Made by a program: the position numbers and the translations under genes
Notes under the pieces: generated by a model
Databases searched by the model: none
What the model was told of the DNA's origin: nothing
The model's input: the letters and a program-made list of their open reading frames with translations, nothing else
DNA from: Burkholderiaceae bacterium
Lineage (GTDB): Bacteria; Pseudomonadota; Gammaproteobacteria; Burkholderiales; Burkholderiaceae_C
Assembly (NCBI GenBank): GCA_023262365.1
Contig: JALRBF010000107.1
Coordinates: 1 to 5,659 of the forward strand
Direction: 5' to 3'
Length of the DNA stretch: 5,659 nt
Shown here: in pieces, positions 1 through 5,659 of the stretch
Numbering within the stretch: the first letter of the stretch is position 1
How the letters are laid out: the number at the start of each line of letters is the position of its first letter

Positions 1-96
1 CATTTCCATCTCAAACGCCCACGAGGCCGCCAAATCGCCGCCCCACTGCAAGCGAAAGCTCTTGATACGAAACGGTGCAAGTACGCCTACTGACAC
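1..96 (-). CDS. N-terminal fragment of a probable MFS transporter (cut by window edge)
   Basis: An open frame of 32 codons starts at a GTG (94-96) and runs off the window at base 1. An in-frame TAA lies just upstream (103-105), so this GTG is the only usable start before two ATGs close to the window edge. The peptide contains LQWGGDLAASWAFEMEM after a basic FRIKSFR stretch. From memory this resembles the cytoplasmic N-terminus and start of TM1 in a group of proteobacterial MFS transporters (…ADL.TSWAFEME…). The start overlaps the end of the thioesterase gene by 10 nt and has no clear Shine-Dalgarno, which suggests translational coupling in one operon. The short length makes the family call tentative; that it is coding is more secure than what it encodes. 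Confidence 0.55.
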   Translation of the reverse strand, partial: MSVGVLAPFRIKSFRLQWGGDLAASWAFEMEM

Positions 97-506
97 TTGT
101 CTTTAATCCATTGCGGCACGGCAATTGACTGGATTTCGTCGCCGTTGGGGTTGGGGCGGATCACAAAAATCCGGGTCTCGGTGCCCTCACACAACAGCGT
201 GTCGCCCCGGTACACCTGATGCAGCTGCTCAAACGTTTTGCGCCCCCACGAGGTGATTTGCGTGTGAATCACCAGCGATTGCCCGTAGGTGGCCGAGACA
301 TAAAACTTGGTGTGAATTTCTAGCAGCGGGGTGCCGATCAGCCGTGTTTCGTTGTACAACTCTCGCCACGGCGGCACGCCACAGGCGTGAAAGTAATGGT
401 GCGAGGCGGCATCCATCCACTTCGAGAAGTTGGGAAAAAACACAATCCCTGCGGGATCGCAGTCGCCAAACATCACGTTAACGTGGTATTGCGTTACCTG
501 AGTCAT
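87..506 (-). CDS. 4-hydroxybenzoyl-CoA thioesterase-like hotdog acyl-CoA thioesterase
   Basis: A 139-residue single-hotdog thioesterase that should hydrolyse an acyl- or aroyl-CoA to the free acid plus CoA in the cytoplasm. It resembles the Pseudomonas CBS3 4-hydroxybenzoyl-CoA thioesterase (141 aa) along its whole length. GDCDPAGIVFFPNF lies at residues 14-27, with the second Asp (D17) at the position of that enzyme's catalytic Asp17. WMDAAS (30-35), CGVPPWR (42-48) and GTP (58-60) follow at matching positions. The ATG at 504-506 was chosen because it has an AGGG-containing Shine-Dalgarno about 6 nt upstream and gives the family length. An ATG at 570-572 would add 22 residues with no homology. 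It is probably first in a minus-strand operon with the MFS fragment. Substrate is uncertain: family members also act on other aryl- and short acyl-CoAs. Confidence 0.9.
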   Translation of the reverse strand: MTQVTQYHVNVMFGDCDPAGIVFFPNFSKWMDAASHHYFHACGVPPWRELYNETRLIGTPLLEIHTKFYVSATYGQSLVIHTQITSWGRKTFEQLHQVYRGDTLLCEGTETRIFVIRPNPNGDEIQSIAVPQWIKDKCQ

Positions 507-655
507 GCATTGCCCTGCCGTGCGTTGGCCCGAGTCTAGCCTGATGTGTGACCACACCGCACACCGGGCCAAACCTTGGGGACACCAAGCCCAGGCCGAA
601 CGGGCGCGAACCTGCGAGAATTCACGCTCTCCAACCGCCCGGGCAGGTGCGCCGC
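507..655. promoter_or_regulatory. Divergent intergenic region between thioesterase and MFS exporter
   Basis: About 150 bp separate the two divergent starts, so promoters for both units should lie here. No strong sigma-70 pair is visible. TAGACT on the minus strand (533-538) is a possible -10 for the thioesterase but has no good -35. A short inverted repeat, GTGTG-AC-CACAC (546-557), sits near the thioesterase side, followed by another CACACC (560-565). It could be an operator, but arms this short also occur by chance. Part of this stretch (548-655) is open in frame with the exporter. Confidence 0.3.
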
Positions 656-1807
656 ATGACAGTTGCCAACCTGATTAGCCAAGTTGTTTTTGGTTTGCTG
701 GCCATGGCCATCGCCCTGCCCTCGATGCAAGAGTGGGGGGTCTTGCTCGACGCCAGCCAAGGGCAAGTGCAACTTACCTTTAGTGCCTACGTGATTACCT
801 ACGGCGGGCTGCAGCTGGTTTACGGGCCGTGGTCTGACCGCGTGGGGCGCAAGCCCGTGCTGGCCTTTGGGCTAAGCGTGGCGCTGGTGGGCTCGTTGGT
901 GGCGGCCACGGCGGGCTCGATTGAGCAGCTCATTGTTGGCCGTTTGATTCAGGGCTGTGGCGCAGGCGCCAGCATGGTCATTAGCCGCTCCATGGTGCAA
1001 GACTTATTTGCCCCGCACGAGCGCACGCGCATCATGGCGTACTTTGGCATGTCGCTGGGGGTGTGCCCACCATTGGCCACCATTTTGGGTGGCTTTAACC
1101 ACGTGCACTTTGGCTGGCAGTCCAACTTCATCATCGTGGCGCTGATGGCAGTGGGGCTCCTTGTGGCGCTTTACCGGTTTCCGGAGACGCGCAAGTCTGA
1201 GCCCAACGTGCCACGCCTGCCGTACCGCGAGGGTTTAAAGGCCTTAGGCAAAGACACCACCTACCTGCGGTGCTTGGTCATCATGGCAGCTGGTACGTCG
1301 GCCTTTTATTGCTTTTTGTCGGGGGCGCCCACCGTATTGGGAAACTACGGGGTGCTACCCGACGGCGTGGGCTTTTTTATTATGTTGGGGCCCAGTTCGT
1401 ACGTGATCGGCAACTACTTGTGTACGCGCCTTTCTTCAAAAATTCAGCCGCTTCGTCTGCTCACGGTCGGCCATGGCATCACCCTATTGGGCGTGGGCGG
1501 CATGTTGGTAGGCGCCTGGTTGGGCTGGCACACCCCGCTGGGATTTGCGATTCCGATGATTGCCGTGGGTATTGGACACGGCTTGCTCATGCCCGTGGCG
1601 CTGGCGCGTTCGGTGGGTGCGGTTCCAGCGGTGGCAGGCACGGCAGCGGCATTTGCGGGCACCACCCAGCAAACGCTGGGCGGCTTGTCGGGCTATTTGG
1701 TGGGCATGATTGCGTTGGTCGATCACACCCAACTGGCCGCGCTGATGTTGGTGTTTACCCTGATTGCGGTATGGATGAACGCGCGTTTGTTGAAAGAAAC
1801 CTGGTGA
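656..1807 (+). CDS. Bcr/CflA-type MFS efflux transporter
   Basis: A 383-residue inner-membrane proton-coupled exporter of the drug:H+ antiporter (12-TM) type. MFS motif A, GPWSDRVGRKP, is at residues 57-67 in the TM2-TM3 loop. The Bcr/CflA-like stretch GRLIQGCGAGASMVISRSMV (95-114) follows in TM4, then FGWQSNFIIVALMAVGLL ahead of a PET motif closing the N-terminal half near residue 177. The C-terminal half has six more hydrophobic segments. The ATG at 656 was chosen because GCAGG (643-647) lies 8 nt upstream and TM1 begins right after it. A GTG at 548 would add 36 polar residues, has no Shine-Dalgarno, and that stretch uses rare AGG/AGA codons; it remains possible. The substrate is unknown. 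With the thioesterase next door, export of an organic acid is conceivable, but that is inference. Confidence 0.88.
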   Translation: MTVANLISQVVFGLLAMAIALPSMQEWGVLLDASQGQVQLTFSAYVITYGGLQLVYGPWSDRVGRKPVLAFGLSVALVGSLVAATAGSIEQLIVGRLIQGCGAGASMVISRSMVQDLFAPHERTRIMAYFGMSLGVCPPLATILGGFNHVHFGWQSNFIIVALMAVGLLVALYRFPETRKSEPNVPRLPYREGLKALGKDTTYLRCLVIMAAGTSAFYCFLSGAPTVLGNYGVLPDGVGFFIMLGPSSYVIGNYLCTRLSSKIQPLRLLTVGHGITLLGVGGMLVGAWLGWHTPLGFAIPMIAVGIGHGLLMPVALARSVGAVPAVAGTAAAFAGTTQQTLGGLSGYLVGMIALVDHTQLAALMLVFTLIAVWMNARLLKETW

Positions 1808-1833
1808 TGTGCCCGTCACCCCCGCGGGTTTGC

Positions 1834-1861
1834 TTGCTTTTTCCCTTTTTGAAGGTACTAT
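1834..1861 (+). promoter_or_regulatory. Possible sigma-70 promoter for the TRAP operon
   Basis: In the 106-bp gap before dctP, TTGCTT (1834-1839) and TACTAT (1856-1861) are separated by 16 bp, matching three and four of six consensus bases. A transcript starting near 1868 would have a leader of about 45 nt carrying the strong dctP ribosome binding site. The match is modest, and the operon could also be read from the upstream exporter, because no convincing terminator follows that gene. Confidence 0.3.
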
Positions 1862-1900
1862 CGGCTATTGCATTTTTACCTAAGTGCGCATTGAAACCAC

Positions 1901-1905
1901 AGGAG
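1901..1905 (+). promoter_or_regulatory. Strong ribosome binding site of dctP
   Basis: AGGAG lies 8 nt before the ATG at 1914. It fixes that ATG as the start rather than the in-frame GTG at 1884, which would put this site inside the coding sequence. A second in-frame ATG at 1920 is less well spaced. Confidence 0.8.
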
Positions 1906-1913
1906 ACCCTGAA

Positions 1914-2942
1914 ATGACGATGACAGTTGGCAAATGGCGCCGTCGTGCCCTAACCGTGGCGTTGGCCACCGCAACTTCGCTGGGCGTAATGAGCACCGCC
2001 ACAGCCATGGACACCATCACCGCGGTGCATGCGTTTCCCAAATCGCTGATCTACACGAAGAGCTTTTTAAAGTTTGTTGACAAAGCCAACGCCGCTGGCG
2101 AAGGCGTGTTCAAAATTCAAGTTCGTGGCGGCCCCGAAGCCGTGGGTATGTTTGAGCAGCCCAAAGCGCTGACCAACGGCGTGGTTGACATGGTCTACAC
2201 CCCGTGTGCGTTTTACTCGGCTACCGTTCCCGAATGCGACGCGGTGAGTGCCAGCACAATCGACGGCCCCACGGCACGCCAAAATGGCGCGCTCAAAGCA
2301 CTTCAGGCCGCCCACGACAAGCGCATGGGTGCGCACTATCTGGGCTGGATCGACAGTGGCATTCGCTTTAACTTGTGGTCGACCCAAGAATTCAAGACCG
2401 GCCCGGCTGGCGACTTGATTCTGGAAGGCCGCAAAATGCGCGGCAATGCCATTTATAACGCGTTCTTCACCAATGTGCTGAAGGTGCAAGTCATCAACCT
2501 AAAAGCCACTGACGTGTACACGGCACTTGAGCGCGGAACGATCGACACCATGGGGTGGACGCAGATTGGCGTGATGGATCTCAGCTGGGACAAGTACATC
2601 AAGCATCGACTCGAACCCGCGTTTTTCTCAACCGATTTGGGCGTGATCATCAACGGCAAGAAGTGGGCCAGTTTGAGCCAAAAAACCCGTGACATCCTGA
2701 CCCAAACGATCGCAGCCTACGAAAAAGATAGCATGGTCGAACTTGGCGCACTGCGCACCAAAGAGCACAAAATGCTTGATGAAAAAGGGGTCAAAGTGAC
2801 CACGTTGCCTACCCTGGCTGGCGCCCGCTTTGTTGAAGGGGCGGCCAACGCCAGCCACCAGCGTATGAAGGAACGCATCCAAAAGATGGATGGCAACACT
2901 GCTAGCGCTGAAAACGTGATGAAGCTATTCTCGCCACGCTAA
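1914..2942 (+). CDS. dctP: TRAP transporter substrate-binding protein DctP
   Basis: A 342-residue periplasmic binding protein that captures an organic anion and hands it to DctQM. A Sec signal peptide is clear: basic KWRRR (7-11), a hydrophobic core, and an ATA cleavage motif at 29-31, giving a mature start near M32. The DctP-family core GRKMRGNAIYNAFF (172-185) carries the conserved Arg (R176) that usually pairs with a substrate carboxylate. DVYTALERGTIDTMGW (200-215) and a GVIINGKKW segment (243-251) follow as in the family. Length is typical. The mature protein has only two cysteines, C98 and C108, which could form a disulfide in the periplasm. It is the first gene of the dctPQM operon and is followed by an intrinsic terminator. 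The ligand cannot be deduced; carboxylates including C4-dicarboxylates, keto acids and aromatic acids are all known for the family. Confidence 0.93.
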   Translation: MTMTVGKWRRRALTVALATATSLGVMSTATAMDTITAVHAFPKSLIYTKSFLKFVDKANAAGEGVFKIQVRGGPEAVGMFEQPKALTNGVVDMVYTPCAFYSATVPECDAVSASTIDGPTARQNGALKALQAAHDKRMGAHYLGWIDSGIRFNLWSTQEFKTGPAGDLILEGRKMRGNAIYNAFFTNVLKVQVINLKATDVYTALERGTIDTMGWTQIGVMDLSWDKYIKHRLEPAFFSTDLGVIINGKKWASLSQKTRDILTQTIAAYEKDSMVELGALRTKEHKMLDEKGVKVTTLPTLAGARFVEGAANASHQRMKERIQKMDGNTASAENVMKLFSPR

Positions 2943-2955
2943 GGCACCGGGATTC

Positions 2956-2990
2956 AAGCCGAGCCCCTCAACGGGCTCGGCTTATTTTTT
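2956..2990 (+). terminator. Intrinsic terminator between dctP and dctQ
   Basis: A perfect 11-bp stem, AAGCCGAGCCC (2956-2966) with GGGCTCGGCTT (2973-2983), encloses the 6-nt loop CTCAAC and is followed by A and six T residues (2985-2990). It starts 14 nt after the dctP stop codon and ends 18 nt before the dctQ start, inside what should be one operon. Partial read-through would give more dctP than dctQM transcript; the stem would also protect the 3' end of a dctP-only mRNA. Confidence 0.9.
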
Positions 2991-3007
2991 AGGATCGTCA
3001 CCCAACC

Positions 3008-3520
3008 ATGCTGAGCCGAGTTCTTGATCGAGCCGTTGACCTGATGGCGTTTGTTGCAGGCTTGTTGCTGCTGGCCATGATGGCCATGATTATTTTGGAC
3101 ATTTTTGCTCGACAGGTGGGCCTGCCGTTCTCGGCACACTTTTTTGCCCTAACCGAGTACACGCTACTCATTATTCCGCTGCTCGGTGGCCCTTGGCTAG
3201 TGCGCGAGCGAGCGCATGTAACGGTAGAGGTGCTGCTGGTGACGCTGCCCGAGAGGCTACGCCAAAAGCTGCTTACCGCTCTGTGCTGGTTGTGCATCGT
3301 GACGTGCCTGATCTTGGCGTATTTTGGTGTTCGCGTCACCCTTGACACCTACTCGGCTGGTGACATGGACATGCGCTCGTTTGACATGCCGCGTTGGATG
3401 CTGTTGGCGTTTATGCCATTGAGCTTTGGCATGATGGTTCTTGAGTTTTTTCGACTGTGGCTGCGTGGCGAACCGATCGCCAAAGTTGGCGCTGTTGATA
3501 TTCCCAATCAGGAAAAATAA
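3008..3520 (+). CDS. dctQ: TRAP transporter small permease subunit DctQ
   Basis: A 170-residue inner-membrane protein with four predicted transmembrane helices (about 12-31, 45-65, 88-112 and 130-150). In TRAP systems the small subunit packs against the large permease and forms part of the docking surface for the binding protein. Family features are DIFARQ (31-36, with the conserved Arg35), a TEYTLLIIPLLGG helix (49-61, Glu50), and the charged RERAHVTVE loop (66-74). The start at 3008 gives the normal short cytoplasmic N-terminus. Its only candidate Shine-Dalgarno, AGGA at 2991-2994, directly abuts the terminator T-tract and is 13 nt away, longer than ideal, so translation may be modest. It ends 3 nt before dctM. 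Confidence 0.92.
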   Translation: MLSRVLDRAVDLMAFVAGLLLLAMMAMIILDIFARQVGLPFSAHFFALTEYTLLIIPLLGGPWLVRERAHVTVEVLLVTLPERLRQKLLTALCWLCIVTCLILAYFGVRVTLDTYSAGDMDMRSFDMPRWMLLAFMPLSFGMMVLEFFRLWLRGEPIAKVGAVDIPNQEK

Positions 3521-3523
3521 GCC

Positions 3524-4837
3524 ATGGCCTGGTACGAAGCCTTCGGTTTGCTCATTGGCATGATTGTTGTGCTGATGCTGCTGGGTATGCCTGTGGCCAT
3601 TGCTTTTTTGGCCAGCAACATCGTAGGAGCCGCCATCTTTATGCGGGGCGCCACCGGCGTGGAGCAGATGCTACACAACGGCTACGGCGCGATGACGCTG
3701 TTTGCGCTGGTACCTATTCCCATGTTTTTGCTCATGGGTGAATTGTTTTTTTATACCGGCTTAGCCAATCGAATGTTTAATGCCATCGACCGGCTCATGG
3801 GCAATGTGCCTGGCCGTTTGAGCTACGTAACCGTGGCGGGTGGCACGGCGTTTGCCACGCTGTCGGGGTCAAGCATGGGGGCTACGGCCCTACTTGGCTC
3901 GACCATGGTGCCCGAGATGATGCGCCGCGGCTACAACAAGTACCTCTCGATCGGGCCGATTTTGGGCACGGGTGGTTTGGCCGTGATCATTCCACCCTCA
4001 GCGCTGGCGGTGCTGCTGGCCACATTGGGGCAAACCGATGTGGGCGACTTGCTGATTGCCGGCATCGTGCCAGGGCTTATTTTGGCCACGGCTTACGTGC
4101 TGGTCATTTTTGCGTGGACCCGACTGGACCCCAATGCCGCGCCTGGCTATCAGGCGGGCAGTGTTTCTCTCGGCGAGAAACTCTTGCTCGTGGTTCGAGA
4201 CATCATTCCCATGTTTTTGGTGGTGGTGGCGTGCATTGGCGCCATGGTCACGGGTATTTCTACGCCCACCGAGGCGGCCGCCGTGGGGTGCTTGGCAGTT
4301 ATGATTTTGGCTGGCGCTTACCGCGCGCTCACGCTCAAGGCCATTCGCGCCTCGCTGTCAGGTGCCATGCGCGTGACGGTGATGTCGTTCTTTATCATTT
4401 TGGGCTCGGCCACGTTTAGCCAGCTGCTGGCTTTTTCTGGCGCCAGTTCGGGGTTGATTGAATGGGCCACCTCGTATGAACTGGCCCCTTTGGCCATGTT
4501 GTTCATCATGATCGGGGTGATTTTGCTGCTGGGCTGTTTCATGGACCAGTTGTCCATGATGCTACTAACCGCGCCGATCTTTTTTCCGCTGGCGCAAACG
4601 CTTGGTTTTGACCTCACCTGGTTCGGTCTCATTTTGTTGTTGGCGCTTGAGGTGGGCTACACCACTCCACCGTTTGGCTTGCTGCTGTTTGTGATGAAGG
4701 GGGTGGCGCCCGATCACATCACCATGCGCGACGTGTGGCTTGCAGCAACACCTTTTGTAGCCTGCGTGCTTGGCCTGATTTTGCTGGTGATTTTTGTGCC
4801 CTCGCTGGCCACTTGGTTGCCCAGTTTGTCGCACTAG
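3524..4837 (+). CDS. dctM: TRAP transporter large permease subunit DctM
   Basis: A 437-residue inner-membrane protein, the sodium-coupled transport subunit, with many hydrophobic helices in two inverted-repeat halves as expected for the family. Conserved blocks appear in order: SGSSMGATALLGSTMVPEMM (114-133), IIPPSALAVLLA (155-166), TGISTPTEAAAVG (243-255), GCFMDQLSMMLLTAPIFFP (337-355) and VGYTTPPFGLLLF (377-389). The SGSS block and the TPP block are the paired hairpin regions that surround the substrate and sodium sites in TRAP permeases. Length is normal, and dctQ is a separate gene rather than fused. AGGA (3510-3513), inside the last dctQ codons, lies 10 nt before the ATG, so the two are probably translationally coupled. 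It is the last gene of the operon and faces the SDR gene. Confidence 0.95.
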   Translation: MAWYEAFGLLIGMIVVLMLLGMPVAIAFLASNIVGAAIFMRGATGVEQMLHNGYGAMTLFALVPIPMFLLMGELFFYTGLANRMFNAIDRLMGNVPGRLSYVTVAGGTAFATLSGSSMGATALLGSTMVPEMMRRGYNKYLSIGPILGTGGLAVIIPPSALAVLLATLGQTDVGDLLIAGIVPGLILATAYVLVIFAWTRLDPNAAPGYQAGSVSLGEKLLLVVRDIIPMFLVVVACIGAMVTGISTPTEAAAVGCLAVMILAGAYRALTLKAIRASLSGAMRVTVMSFFIILGSATFSQLLAFSGASSGLIEWATSYELAPLAMLFIMIGVILLLGCFMDQLSMMLLTAPIFFPLAQTLGFDLTWFGLILLLALEVGYTTPPFGLLLFVMKGVAPDHITMRDVWLAATPFVACVLGLILLVIFVPSLATWLPSLSH

Positions 4838-4863
4838 CGGCCCTTCGCCGCAACGGGGGTTGC
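4837..4863. terminator. Two small hairpins between convergent dctM and SDR genes
   Basis: The 42-bp convergent gap holds GCGGC/GCCGC (4837-4841 and 4847-4851, 5-nt loop) and GCAAC/GTTGC (4850-4854 and 4859-4863, GGGG loop). They share two bases, so they could not both form fully at once. Neither is followed by a T-tract on either strand. They may slow polymerase or aid Rho-dependent ending, but this is weak evidence. Confidence 0.25.
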
Positions 4864-4879
4864 CTATGCGCCGCGTGCG

Positions 4880-5605
4880 CTAAATGGTAAGGCTGCCCAC
4901 GCTGCTTCCGCCACAAACGTAAAGCACCTGGCCGGTTACAAAACTGGCATCGGGGTCGGTAAAAAACGTCACGGCCCGCGCCACATCGGCGGGGCTACCC
5001 AGCCGCCCTACAGGTATGGCCTGCGCCAAAGCGGTGGCTTTGTCGCTGCCCTTGGGCACCACGGCTTCGAACATTTCGGTCTCGGCGATTGGCCCCGGGG
5101 CCACCACGTTGACCGTGATGCCTTGACTAGCCAGCTCCAGCGCCCAGGTACGCGCCATGCCCAACATGCCCGCCTTGGTGGCGCTGTACACGGTGCGCGA
5201 GGCCAGGCCCAGCGCCGCACGTGAGGACAGCAACACCACCCGCCCCTGCCCGCTGGCTTGCATGGCCGGCAACGTGGCTTGCAGCAGTTGCACCGCGCAG
5301 CCCAAATGCAACTGGGCCAGGGCGTCCAGGTCGCTCAGGTCAACCTTGGGCAGCATGGCGGAACGAATGGCCCCGGCGTTGTGTACCAGGGTGGTCATGG
5401 CATGTTCAGCCGTTAGGGTGCGCAAGGTCTCGGCCAGCGCCGCGCGGTCGAGCAAATCCACCGAGACGTGGTGCAAATCGGCGTGCGTAAACGCCGGCGC
5501 ACGACGCGACAGCGACCACACCGCCATGCCTTGCTGCAGCAAGCGTTGCGCAATGGCCGCGCCAATGCCACCGCTGGCCCCAGTTACGATAGCCGCGCGC
5601 TTCAT
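4880..5605 (-). CDS. FabG-like short-chain dehydrogenase/reductase (SDR)
   Basis: A 241-residue cytoplasmic NAD(P)(H)-dependent oxidoreductase of classical SDR length. It shows the Rossmann motif TGASGGIG (8-15), NAG (76-78), the catalytic S128, Y140 and K144 in SSRAALG and YSATKAG, APGPI (169-173) and a C-terminal FVTGQVLYVCGG (222-233). SRR at 33-35 after beta-2 hints at NADPH preference. The fourth catalytic-tetrad position, usually Asn in a VNLxG motif, appears to be His100 in LHLGC. The ATG at 5603-5605 has GGAG 5 nt upstream and overlaps the stop of the preceding gene as ATGA. Such enzymes reduce 3-ketoacyl-ACP/CoA or oxidise alcohols; the substrate cannot be named here. It is convergent to dctM, so it is probably in a different operon. 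Confidence 0.9.
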   Translation of the reverse strand: MKRAAIVTGASGGIGAAIAQRLLQQGMAVWSLSRRAPAFTHADLHHVSVDLLDRAALAETLRTLTAEHAMTTLVHNAGAIRSAMLPKVDLSDLDALAQLHLGCAVQLLQATLPAMQASGQGRVVLLSSRAALGLASRTVYSATKAGMLGMARTWALELASQGITVNVVAPGPIAETEMFEAVVPKGSDKATALAQAIPVGRLGSPADVARAVTFFTDPDASFVTGQVLYVCGGSSVGSLTI

Positions 5606-5659
5606 GTGCGCTCCACCAAGGCCAGCACCCGCAGCGGACTGCCGCTGCCCTTTTGTATT
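5602..5659 (-). CDS. C-terminal fragment of the gene upstream of the SDR (cut by window edge)
   Basis: One frame reads 18 codons ending RVLALVERT and stops at a TGA (5602-5604) that overlaps the SDR start codon as ATGA. Such a 4-nt overlap is typical of translationally coupled operon genes, and the SDR Shine-Dalgarno would lie within these last codons. Too little remains to assign a family. The reading is supported by the overlap and plausible codons rather than by homology. Confidence 0.45.
   Translation of the reverse strand, partial: IQKGSGSPLRVLALVERT

Noticed and set aside
1821..1850. CCCGCGGG palindrome followed by T-rich sequence after the exporter, as a terminator
   Set aside because: The palindrome has no loop and cannot form a useful stem of terminator length; the T runs are interrupted and distant.
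1854..1871. Possible sigma-54 (-24/-12) promoter before dctP
   Set aside because: The GG and GC elements are 14 nt apart rather than the required 10, and the surrounding consensus bases are missing.
1884..1913. GTG at 1884 as an earlier dctP start
   Set aside because: It would place the AGGAG ribosome binding site inside the gene and add ten residues ahead of a normal signal peptide.
1270..1917. Long plus-strand open frame overlapping the exporter and dctP start
   Set aside because: It is a frame-shifted shadow of the exporter with low-complexity Gly/Arg/His content and no family motif; the exporter frame has clear MFS motifs.
4565..4834. Minus-strand open frame antisense to dctM
   Set aside because: Its Gln/Lys/His-rich composition is the usual antisense shadow of a hydrophobic membrane protein, and dctM motifs are intact on the other strand.
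1..5659. tRNA, rRNA, CRISPR, insertion sequence or riboswitch
   Set aside because: No direct-repeat arrays, transposase-like proteins, terminal inverted repeats or tRNA-like folds were seen; almost all sequence is explained by the listed genes.

Overview
This 5.66 kb window looks like ordinary chromosome of a betaproteobacterium, most likely a Burkholderiales member. That is an inference from protein resemblance (a Bcr/CflA exporter, a DctP-type TRAP system, an SDR with an SSRAALG...YSATKAG core), moderately high GC and GC-leaning third positions. There are no RNA genes, CRISPR arrays, insertion sequences or phage genes. I found no undescribed system; the points of interest are small regulatory and residue-level details.

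Left part (1-1807): two transcription units diverge from a roughly 150-bp gap. On the minus strand a 4-hydroxybenzoyl-CoA-thioesterase-like hotdog protein (87-506) is followed, with a 10-nt overlap, by the first 32 codons of a second gene (1-96) that resembles the N-terminus of an MFS transporter and leaves the window. On the plus strand is a Bcr/CflA-type MFS exporter (656-1807, or from a GTG at 548).

Middle (1914-4837): a complete tripartite TRAP transporter operon in the order dctP (secreted binding protein), dctQ (small membrane subunit), dctM (large permease). A near-perfect intrinsic terminator at 2956-2990 sits between dctP and dctQ. It probably acts as a partial stop that keeps the binding protein more abundant than the membrane subunits. 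The three proteins would together import an organic anion, probably a carboxylate, using the sodium gradient. The substrate cannot be read from the sequence.

Right part (4880-5659): a convergent minus-strand FabG-like short-chain dehydrogenase/reductase, translationally coupled by an ATGA overlap to an upstream gene of which only the last 18 codons are present. The mix of acyl-CoA thioesterase, SDR, exporters and a TRAP importer would fit uptake and CoA-linked turnover of an aromatic or other carboxylic acid, but this link is inferred from proximity only.
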